A stretch of DNA of 64,000 nt from Macrothele yani (taxonomy: Eukaryota; Arthropoda; Arachnida; Araneae; Macrothelidae). The stretch is from NCBI GenBank assembly GCA_039090855.1, contig CM077023.1, forward strand, positions 84,171,127-84,235,126. Direction: 5' to 3'. Both the position numbers and the translations under genes were made by a program. Below the pieces are notes generated by a model, which worked only from the letters and a program-made list of their open reading frames with translations, was not told the origin of the DNA and ran no database searches. Shown here piece by piece: positions 23,901 to 32,021 of the stretch (positions are counted from its first letter, which is position 1; each line of letters begins with the position of its first letter).

Positions 23901-23905
<5 letters not shown>
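22691..23905 (-). mobile_element. Tc1-like element, family I, beside a (TA)n tract
   Basis: Ends TTCACTGAAGTGCCAGAAAA and, inverted, TTTTCTGGCACTTCAGTACA are flanked by TA at 22689-22690 and 23906-23907. The right flank is the start of a (TA)n microsatellite. At 1.2 kb the element is full length. Confidence 0.88.
22725..23756 (-). pseudogene. Tc1-like transposase (family I), multiple lesions
   Basis: ATG 23756 starts MTSNNDLSDFQRGVIVGARK, with the usual DNA-binding helices (including FGFSRTTIARVYRDY). A stop near 23490 is followed by TVQRTLHDIGFASRRPTRLP and VAWSDESRFQLYQADGRIR (first Asp). A frameshift near 23180 leads to VMVWGVFIWISLGPLVRP. The second catalytic Asp appears to be Asn (a KNNAPPH-like segment near 23030). 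A TAA near 22940 precedes PDLNVIEQFWDAMQ. The C-terminal frame SMPRRISAVLRSSGGPTKY ends at 22725. Confidence 0.85.

Positions 23906-23948
<43 letters not shown>
23905..23948. repeat. (TA)n microsatellite
   Basis: About 20 TA units lie next to Tc1-like element I. A short spacer and an (ATC)n tract, which is the tail of the neighbouring LINE, follow. Confidence 0.95.
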
Positions 23949-23954
<6 letters not shown>

Positions 23955-23966
23955 TCTATATATATC

Positions 23967-25680
23967 ATCATCATCATCATCATTGTCAACCATTATCAAT
24001 CCACTGCTGGACGAAGGTCTCCCCAAGTTTCCTCCACAACGGTCTGTCTTGTGCCAGTATCCTCCATGTCACTCCCGCATACTTTCGAATTTCATCCACC
24101 CATCTTCCATGTGGTCTTCTTCTGGGTCTTTTCCTGTCCCTTGGAATCCAATCTAAAATTTCGGCTGTCCATCGATGGTCTGTTCTTCTGGCAGTATGTC
24201 CAGCCCATTGCCATTTCAGGGATTTAACTCTGATCATGATGTCTTCCACTCTTGTCATTTTTCGGATCCACGTATTCCTCTTCTTATCTCTCCTGGTTAC
24301 ACCAAGCATGCACCTCTCCATGCTGCTTTGAGTTGCCTGCAGCCTTTGTATGTCTCTTTTAGCTAAGGTCCACGTCTCTGCACCATACGTAAGCACTGGA
24401 AGGATGCATTGATCAAACACTTTTCTTTTAAGACATAATGGCATATTGCTTTTGAAAATTATGCTGTTTCTTCCAAAAGCTCTCCAGGCAAGTTTTGTAC
24501 GCCGATTAATTTCTTCACCAATGTGACCCTCACTTGATATCTGCTGTCCAAGATAAACGTACGTGTCTGTTATCTCCAGCTTTTCTCCATCAATCGATAA
24601 ATCTTCATTTCTTGTAAAAGCATTGTACATCACTTTTGTCTTCTGAAAGTTCATTTTTAATCCCACTTCTTTACTCTTGTCAGCACGTTCCTGGATCATA
24701 CTCTGTAGCTCTGATGGGGTAGTTGCAAAAATGACTATGTCATCAGCAAAACGAAGGTGGGTTAGATAATCTCCATTAATCTTTATCCCTTTGTTTTCCC
24801 AGTTCAGTGATTGAAAGACATTTTCCAATGTGGCATTAAAGAGCTTCGGAGATATGGTGTCACCTTGTCTCACTCCTTTTCCAATTTTTATGTGTATTGT
24901 ATTTTCAAACAGCCGAATCTTTGCACTTGCATTTTCATAGATGTTATTAATAATATTAATGTATGCATCTTCAATACCGCAGGATTTCAGAGCCATTGCG
25001 ACTGCTGATGGTTTCACCGAATCAAAGGCTTTTTCATAATCGATAAAAGCCATGCACAATGGAAGTTCATATTCCCTCGCTCTTTCAATTAGTTCTCTCA
25101 GTACGTGGATATGATCTATTGTGCTGTAGCCACTCCTGAATCCAGCTTGTTCTCTCGGTTGAGCCATGTCCAGTGTCACCTTCAAGCGGTGTGAAAGAAC
25201 TTTAGTGAAGATTTTATAAACCACTGATAGGAGGCTGATAGGTCTGTAGTTCCTGAGATCCTCAATGTCACCTTTTTTATGTAGCAAGATCATTGTAGCG
25301 TTGTTCCAATCCTCAGGAATTTTCCCTTCATTAAGGCATTGAGTGAAAATTTGGGCGAGTACTGTTTCGATTTCTCCTCTTGCTTCTTGTATGATGTCTA
25401 CAGTAATTCCATCTTCTCCTGGAGCTTTTCCCCGCTTCATGTTCTTGATTGCATGTGCAACTTCTGCTGGAAGGACTGGAAGAACTCTGGTACTGGTACC
25501 TTTCATGATGTCTGGAGTACATGTATCATCCCTTTCATATAATTTGGAGTAGAAATCTTTCACTCTTGTCAAAATTTCGCCTCTATTTCTTGTTACAGAA
25601 CCATCTTCTTTTCTCAGTGCCATAATCTGTTTTTCCCCTTACTGAGATGTCCCTTTGCTATCTTTAGGCTTTGGTTGTTT
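23967..25680 (-). mobile_element. RTE-type LINE, 5'-truncated, with (ATG)n tail
   Basis: On the minus strand the reverse transcriptase frame ends with TGA at 23986-23988, followed directly by ATGATGATG repeats (23967-23985). This is the short microsatellite tail typical of RTE-clade LINEs. The 5' side stops at about 25680 against a (TA)n tract, before any endonuclease domain, as expected from incomplete reverse transcription. Three shorter pieces of the same family lie at 36628, 47395 and 55748. Confidence 0.88.
23986..25623 (-). CDS. RTE-type LINE reverse transcriptase (5'-truncated)
   Basis: The 545-codon frame lacks the apurinic endonuclease that precedes RT in complete RTE proteins. Motifs appear in order: LLHKKGDIEDLRNYRPISLL (residues about 112-131), AFIDYEKAFDSVKPSA with the catalytic Asp (about 190-205), GVRQGDTISPKLFNATLENV (about 253-272) and RFADDIVIFATT with the YADD-type catalytic pair (about 291-302). 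KMNFQKTKVMYNAF and VLTYGAETWTL follow, then the RTE C-terminal tail (RKMTRVEDIMIRVKSLKWQW, WIPRDRKRPRRRP). Just upstream, near 25632, one missing A in a poly-A run breaks the link to further coding sequence reaching about 25680. It is long and open, but without the endonuclease it cannot be an autonomous element. Confidence 0.88.
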   Translation of the reverse strand: MALRKEDGSVTRNRGEILTRVKDFYSKLYERDDTCTPDIMKGTSTRVLPVLPAEVAHAIKNMKRGKAPGEDGITVDIIQEARGEIETVLAQIFTQCLNEGKIPEDWNNATMILLHKKGDIEDLRNYRPISLLSVVYKIFTKVLSHRLKVTLDMAQPREQAGFRSGYSTIDHIHVLRELIERAREYELPLCMAFIDYEKAFDSVKPSAVAMALKSCGIEDAYINIINNIYENASAKIRLFENTIHIKIGKGVRQGDTISPKLFNATLENVFQSLNWENKGIKINGDYLTHLRFADDIVIFATTPSELQSMIQERADKSKEVGLKMNFQKTKVMYNAFTRNEDLSIDGEKLEITDTYVYLGQQISSEGHIGEEINRRTKLAWRAFGRNSIIFKSNMPLCLKRKVFDQCILPVLTYGAETWTLAKRDIQRLQATQSSMERCMLGVTRRDKKRNTWIRKMTRVEDIMIRVKSLKWQWAGHTARRTDHRWTAEILDWIPRDRKRPRRRPHGRWVDEIRKYAGVTWRILAQDRPLWRKLGETFVQQWIDNG

Positions 25681-25681
25681 T

Positions 25682-25684
<3 letters not shown>

Positions 25685-25714
<30 letters not shown>
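25685..25714. repeat. (TA)n microsatellite at the 3' edge of the Naiad array
   Basis: A run of TA dinucleotides separates the truncated end of the RTE LINE from the first base of the Naiad 3' end. A second run flanks the other side of the array at 34741, so the Naiad probably inserted into a single (TA)n site. Confidence 0.95.
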
Positions 25715-25715
<1 letters not shown>

Positions 25716-26700
25716 TTAAGAGCAAAACTGAAGACTAAGGAAAAACTTTAGAATTTAAAACGAAGGTTGCAAAATAACCTGAAAATCAAAACGCGCAACG
25801 CAGCAGTTTTGAAAATTCAGAATTCACATTCTATAAAGAAGATACCTAAGCAAAAAAATACACATATAATTTTGACTCACACCTAGTATAACATAGAAAA
25901 GGTTATGTATCTACCTGTGTGAGTAAAAGGAGAAAAGATAAAAAATAAAATAAAACAACTGAATGTAGAAGGTGTCGAGAATACTGAGCCTTGGCTTTAT
26001 CAAGGACCAGCAAAAACTCTGCATTTTCTCACTTCCACAAAGACCTAGTTGGAAATGGGTTTCTGCAAGGCCATAGATGCAAGTAACATTCCCACCTAAA
26101 ATAGTTTATAAAATATATATATATGTCATGTCCTCCGTAGAGTTGCATGACCTAGCACTAGTTAACAATTTCGCTTGCATCCATTAACCTTCCTGGCCCG
26201 ACCCATGCTCTTCATCTGTTACTATTAAACAGAGAGAAGAAGATTAAAGAGAACTCAAGCTGTGAGAGTGACATAATAATTAGAAATGATTTTCAGCCAT
26301 AACGAAATGCCAAGTTCGTTTGAGAGAGAATTTAAACCTGAAAATCAATGCAAAAGAAATCCAAATTTTTACATTGCAATTAAAAAAGGAAATATTAATT
26401 TTTAACGAACAGATTTTTGAAAGAAAACTTGAGTCTAAAACCCCCTACTCTACAACTTATGACAGCACGAAAACGAGAATAAGTTAAAGATAATAATTAA
26501 CTAAAGAAAACTTTGTGAAAGTTATATACCTTAAACAGTTAGTTGCAATATGTACAAAGTATTTCAGCAGTGCTTTAAGTGCATAATTAATTAGTTATTA
26601 AGAACTTAACTACTTTGAAAAAACAGCGCATAGACAGCGCATAGAAAAGGAACAAGCTTAGCCATCTTCTGTTCCTAGGTACCCCAAAAGACGCTCAAAG

Positions 26701-27012
26701 TTACAAAGAAAAGAAAGAGTTAAAACCCGCAAAAATGTTAACAGACAAACCAATGCCTAAAAGCTGAAAAGCTAAAAAACGACAGAGAAAAAGTACATGA
26801 AGTACAAACATTGAACTTATAAAACCTAGAACCCAAAAACAAGGAAGAGAGCTTACCTCTTGTGTGACAAAAACTTTTCTCCTCACAAGAGAAGAACATG
26901 GCTGACCTCTTCCGCCACTCCCTAGACGCTGGGGGGCAGTGAGGGTGGGGCTGATGGCCTCCTCATACAGCAAGAAACCAACGCGCGGAGATTTTAACCA
27001 GAGAAAAAAAAA
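26701..27012 (-). promoter_or_regulatory. Pseudo-LTR promoter / exon-1 region (copy in downstream unit)
   Basis: This is the same sequence as 31281-31604 in the upstream unit. It has a TATATA stretch near 27011, a G+C-rich segment, an open frame and a GTAAGC donor with GT at 26856-26855. In this unit no acceptor from another copy lies downstream, so here it can only be part of the 3' untranslated region. It would become useful as a promoter if another unit were joined behind it. Confidence 0.45.
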
Positions 27013-27363
27013 TATATATAAACTTAAGACTGTGGATCTGTATGATCAGAAAGAGCAGAATTAACTCTCCAGAATACATGAGAAATATTATAAAATACAC
27101 GAGCAGTGTATTTAATAATCTTTGCATGTATTAAATCACCTTAGTGAGCTTCTATAGATTAATCAGAATCTTATTAATTTTAATGTTGGTTTTACTATTT
27201 TTAGTATAGCTATCCTAGTGATGAATAACTAGTTTTCTTTTTTATTTGTTTTTATTTTCTTTTATAAACAGATTTTTAAGCTTTTTTTGTGATTTTGTTT
27301 ATATTATTTAATTTTTTGTTTTAATAGGACCGTCATATCCATAGCACTAAGGTTCCTTTAGGT

Positions 27364-27428
27364 AGTTAATAGGCATCCTCTAACCAACTTCCTTACGGCT
27401 TTGATTGGTCAGAATCATATTATTAACT
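27364..27428 (-). promoter_or_regulatory. Candidate SECIS element (full unit)
   Basis: On the minus-strand RNA an 8-bp lower helix (AGUUAAUA with UAUUAACU) encloses an AUGA at 27418-27415. A 10-bp upper helix (UUCUGACCAA with UUGGUUAGAG) follows, then an apical region starting UCAAAGCC. The opposing GA is at 27377-27376. The AA lies 12 nt after AUGA, and GGAU starts 22 nt after it, both within the eukaryotic SECIS consensus. CC/GG around GUAA could form the small third helix of form-2 SECIS. It starts about 11 nt after the RT stop codon. SECIS elements direct insertion of selenocysteine at UGA. Confidence 0.75.
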
Positions 27429-27438
27429 GTGTAGAAAA

Positions 27439-30169
27439 TTAAAGCAGATCTGCCAACCTTACTCTATTATTCAGAATAATTTTTCTTAAAGTTCTTTTGA
27501 TGAAAGAAGAAGGAATTTCGTTCTCTAGAAAACTTTCTAATAGTATATTAATGTGGTAATTGAAGTCCAAATTGTTGGTGCAAATTCTTGAAATTCTTAG
27601 GACCTGAGAAATTAGTACATTCTCAATTACTTTGGTTGAAATGTTATTATTCCAGTGTAGATATTTAATTACTTTGAAAGGAAAATTAACTCTTTTATCA
27701 AAGAGGCTAATAGATGGGTTACCTCTGTTGAGCTTAATGCTTAAGTCTAGGAACCCAAGTTCCTGATTACTGTGGTTGGTTTTACATAAGTTAAGAGAGC
27801 TAGGATAGATATTATCAAAATCACTCTCTATAACTTCTGAATTATTGATACACAGCAGATCATCAATATATCTAAAAGTGTAAAGGTAGTTATCTGAGCA
27901 GGTGGGGTGATTTTTAATGAATTTATATTCCTTAAAGAACAGGAATAGATTAGCGATATTCGTGGACGTTGATGTTCCCATGGGAATACCGTTCACTTGC
28001 TTATAGAGAGTATTATTATATAAGATATGGTTATTTTTTAAGCAGCAATTGAGATAAGAGTTCCAAGTTCCTACATCAACAAATTGGTTAAGTTTAAATT
28101 CTGCATACAGCTCTTTAAAGGTAGTGATTATATCTGATAGAGGCAGATTAGTATATAGGTTTTCAAAATCATAACTATTAATATCTAAGGGACAAACTTT
28201 GAGTATAGTAGAAATTACTTCTGCATTATTATTAATTATCCAAAAATCTCTGTACATCAAGTTAGAACAGTTTCTAATGTGTTTCAAAACCTTCTTTAAG
28301 ACATCTTCAAAAGCAAGATCTATTTTCTTTTTATGACTCCTTACTCCACTAGCTATGAACCTGAACTTCACGGGATCCTTATGAAACTTAACCGTTGCAA
28401 AAAGAAATGGAAATTCAGGCTCATATCTTCTAGTTTGTGGAATTTTAAGTTTCTTGAAGAATGCCTTAAACCGATTTTCTAACAGCTTGGTAGAATAACT
28501 TACGGGCTCGTATGTTACTCTATTATTGAGTTCCATAGTTAACAATTCAAAATAGAACTTCTTACAGATAATTGCAAAATTATTGCTAGCTTTATCCGTA
28601 GTGGTAAAAATAAATTGGTCTTGTAGATTGGAGAGTGACCTTTTAGCTTCTCCAGAGAAAAAGAGATTTCTGTCGAAACAAAAGTCCAGACCTGCCAACT
28701 CACCGGTGAAGCTATTGATTATATTATATTTCCATTCTACGAAGGCCTCAATAGGCTGATTGTACGTTAAACTGGTTTTTACGATGTACCTATTAACATC
28801 TTGAGTGAAGCTCTCAAGAATCCTTTCTTTGGAAATTGTGAAGGAAGGTCTGAATTTAGAGCCATACTCTAATAAATTCCTAAGCTTTTCATTTTCAACA
28901 AAACTCAAGTTTCCGGTGATAATATGGTTGTAATTCTTATCATAGTGAACTGTTTCTTTATGTTCATCACAAGAACATGTAGTAATTACAGGAATGTAGC
29001 TCGAAGAGTTAAGTTTGTAGTTTTTAACTATTGACCCTAAGGTCTTAACATATTTAAAACTTACAATAGACTGGTGCCTGTGGATGGGAAAAAATTGCAT
29101 TATTGTAGAACAGCTTCCTTACATTGAGATTATCGTAGGCTTTATTTAGAAACCTGATGGTAACAAAATTACTGGAAAATTCTTTAAGAGAAATTTTATC
29201 TTTAAGAATATGTTTAAGAATGTCCAGAACCAAAGCAAAAACATGCTTATCAACATGGTCAGCAGTTTCATTCCAGAATTTGAAAAAACTTTTAAGGACA
29301 GAGTGCTTGAAGGACTTGAGAATTTTGTAAGTATTTTTAACAAAATTAGTGCCAGTTTTAAAGCTTTCCAGAGTTTTTAGCAAGTTAGCAAAATCAACTT
29401 TGCTTGATGTGCGAAATAACCTCTGTCCTCTATTACCTCTAGAGCAGCTCTTATTATTAACAAGAAAGAAGAGTTCACGAATTGAAAATTTATGCTGATT
29501 ATGCTTATTGTCAGATAGAGTGGAATTAAGGCCATAGGGATAAAGAGACTGATGCTGCAAAATTTCAAGGGATTCAGTTTCTAGCCGAGCATAGAGGTCA
29601 GGGATAATATGTAGTACCTCTATTTTCACTTTGTCAAAACCATGAGTATGGAAATGCTCTAATTCAAAGGTAGAGTACTGGTTGGCGTTTGTGGAGGGGT
29701 TCACTCCTGAATTAGAGAACTTGTTTACTAGAGACCTGTGACCATTAATCCTAAGATGAAGAGGATTTTTACTTTGGCCAATATAGCTAAGGTTGCAGAC
29801 AGTACAGGTGAGCTTATAGATGGTATTGTAGGCTTTGCAAAACTTGTTGGAGCAATTATCTTCAACAGAAGAATACAGGTTAGGATCTGCAGATTTACAT
29901 GTCAAACAACGTTTGTCATTTCATAACTTTAGATTACCTTTGCCAGCGAGTTCATACACTATAGGAAAGGGTGCTAGCCTAACCGAGCGGGAGGACTTAA
30001 AATATCTGAGCTGACCTCCAATCCTTTCATCGTCCTTAGAACTCCACTTGGGCCAAAACATACAAATTCTGAGCAAACCAACTAGGAAAAACTTTTTAGA
30101 AATAAGCAGTCCAAGAAAAGACCAAACTCGAGTATAAACTACACTCCAAAAAGCTGCATCCAAAACATA
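27439..30169 (-). pseudogene. Naiad endonuclease-reverse transcriptase, full unit (UGA codon, one frameshift)
   Basis: The frame opens at 30169, immediately after a splice-acceptor-like AG. A likely Met is in ICMFWPKWSSKDD. After 80 codons from 30163 comes an in-frame TGA (29923-29921), then NDKRCLTCKSADPN and a GIY-YIG domain: IYKLTC and SYIGQS for the GIY/YIG pair, LRINGHR with the catalytic Arg, and the ARLETESLEILQHQ segment with the Glu, ending YPYGLNS. Two bases are missing from a T-run (29089-29094), which throws the EN frame into SHPQAPVYCKF and a stop. The RT frame (29100-27439) has a CSC motif in the TTCSCDEH segment, motif A in YDFENLYTNLP, motif B NGIPMGTSTST and motif C FRYIDDLL. 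It is intact to TAA. The UGA is interpreted as selenocysteine, so the frameshift is the only clear lesion. Confidence 0.88.
29921..29923 (-). other. In-frame UGA, probable selenocysteine codon
   Basis: The TGA lies within the pattern [UGA]-NDKRCLTC directly before the GIY-YIG domain. Related proteins in other animals have Cys at this place (pattern C-x-x-K-R-C-x-T-C, from memory). The frame is open for 80 codons before and more than 280 codons after it, and a SECIS-like hairpin follows the gene. Published spider Naiads are reported as selenoproteins. A plain nonsense mutation of a Cys codon is the alternative. Confidence 0.7.
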
Positions 30170-30185
30170 CTAAAAATAAAAAATT
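30161..30185 (-). promoter_or_regulatory. Predicted splice acceptor at the start of the Naiad frame
   Basis: The minus strand reads TTCTAATTTTTTATTTTTAG, with AG at 30171-30170: a branch-point-like CTAAT, a T-rich tract and AG. The TAG is the stop that closes the frame upstream, so the reading frame opens precisely at the acceptor, in phase 0. Confidence 0.55.
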
Positions 30186-31280
30186 AGAAAATGAAAAAAA
30201 CCTCAAATAAAAAAATAGTAATAAAAAAAAATAATAATAAAACATTTCAACTAGAATTTGCGCATGAGCTGCTAAATAATAAATTGAAATTAGTTACTTA
30301 AGAGCAAAACTGAAGACTAAGGAAAAACTTTAGAATTTAAAACGAAGGTTGCAAAATAACCTGAAAATCAAAACGCGCAACGCAGCAGTTTTGAAAATTC
30401 AGAATTCACATTCTATAAAGAAGATACCTAAGCAAAAAAATACACATATAATTTTGACTCACACCTAGTACAACATAGAAAAGGTTATGTATCTACCTGT
30501 GTGAGTAAAAGGAGAAAAGATAAAAAATAAAATAAAACAACTGAATGTAGAAGGTGTCGAGAATACTGAGCCTTGGCTTTATCAAGGACCAGCAAAAACT
30601 CTGCATTTTCTCACTTCCACAAAGACCTAGTTGGAAATGGGTTTCTGCAAGGCCATAGATGCAAGTAACATTCCCACCTAAAATAGTTTAAAAAATATAT
30701 ATATGTCATGTCCTCCGTAGAGTTGCATGACCTAGCACTAGTTAACAATTTCGCTTGCATCCATTAACCTTCCTGGCCCGACCCATGCTCTTCATCTGTT
30801 ACTATTAAACAGAGAGAAGAAGATTAAAGAGAACTCAAGCTGTGAGAGTGACATAATAATTAGAAATGATTTTCAGCCATAACGAAATGCCAAGTTCGTT
30901 TGAGAGAGAATTTAAACCTGAAAATCAATGCAAAAGAAATCCAAATTTTTACATTGCAATTAAAAAAGGAAATATTAATTTTTAACGAACAGATTTTTGA
31001 AAGAAAACTTGAGTCTAAAACCCCCTACTCTACAACTTATGACAGCACGAAAACGAGAATAAGTTAAAGATAATAATTAACTAAAGAAAACTTTGTGAAA
31101 GTTATATACCTTAAACAGTTAGTTGCAATATGTACAAAGTATTTCAGCAGTGCTTTAAGTGCATAATTAATTAGTTATTAAGAACTTAACTACTTTGAAA
31201 AAACAGCGCATAGACAGCGCATAGAAAAGGAACAAGCTTAGCCATCTTCTGTTCCTAGGTACCCCAAAAGACGCTCAAAG

Positions 31281-31604
31281 TTACAAAGAAAAGAAAGAGT
31301 TAAAACCCGCAAAAATGTTAACAGACAAACCAATGCCTAAAAGCTGAAAAGCTAAAAAACGACAGAGAAAAAGTACATGAAGTACAAACATTGAACTTAT
31401 AAAACCTAGAACCCAAAAACAAGGAAGAGAGCTTACCTCTTGTGTGACAAAAACTTTTCTCCTCACAAGAGAAGAACATGGCTGACCTCTTCCGCCACTC
31501 CCTAGACGCTGGGGGGCAGTGAGGGTGGGGCTGATGGCCTCCTCATACAGCAAGAAACCAACGCGCGGAGATTTTAACCAGAGAAAAAAAAATATATATA
31601 TATA
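31281..31604 (-). promoter_or_regulatory. Pseudo-LTR promoter, exon 1 and splice donor (upstream unit)
   Basis: On the minus strand TATATATATATA (about 31604-31591) is followed 30-50 bases on by a G+C-rich segment and an open frame. The frame reads to CACAAGAG, and the donor GTAAGC has GT at 31436-31435. The frame is in phase 0 at the donor and would join in phase to the acceptor at 30170, removing about 1.27 kb. No ATG lies in this frame, so exon 1 may be untranslated, with translation starting at the Met in exon 2. Some Penelope-like elements are known to carry an intron in their pseudo-LTR. This is inference from signals only. Confidence 0.5.
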
Positions 31605-31946
31605 AACTTAAGACTGTGGATCTGTATGATCAGAAAGAGCAGAATTAACTCTCCAGAATACATGAGAAATATTATAAAATACACGAGCAGTGTATTTAAT
31701 AATCTTTGCATGTATTAAATCACCTTAGTGAGCTTCTATAGATTAATCAGAATCTTATTAATTTTAATGTTGGTTTTACTATTTTTAGTATAGCTATCCT
31801 AGTGATGAATAACTAGTTTTCTTTTTTATTTGTTTTTATTTTCTTTTATAAACAGATTTTTAAGCTTTTTTGTGATTTTGTTTATATTATTTAATTTTTT
31901 GTTTTAATAGGACCGTCATATCCATAGCACTAAGGTTCCTTTAGGT

Positions 31947-32011
31947 AGTTAATAGGCATCCTCTAACCAACTTCCTTACGGCTTTGATTGGTCAGAATCA
32001 TATTATTAACT
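31947..32011 (-). promoter_or_regulatory. Candidate SECIS element (upstream unit)
   Basis: The sequence is identical to the hairpin at 27364-27428: AUGA at 32001-31998, the same 8-bp and 10-bp helices, and the same AA and GA positions. It again starts 11 nt after the TAA of the RT frame. Its preservation in both units argues that it belongs to the element. Confidence 0.75.
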
Positions 32012-32021
32012 GTGTAGAAAA

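Noticed and set aside
23844..24227. 127-codon frame through the (TA)n tract
   Set aside because: It consists largely of translated microsatellite (Ile-Tyr repeats) and antisense LINE sequence.
26701..26973. 90-codon frame repeated at 31281 as a separate Naiad protein
   Set aside because: It has no ATG, and its first part ends at a splice donor. It is better explained as exon 1 or untranslated sequence of the element.
26890..26985. G+C-rich segment with ATGAGGAGG on the minus strand as the SECIS element
   Set aside because: I could not pair the stems with the required AA and GA spacing. The hairpin at 27364-27428 fits much better.
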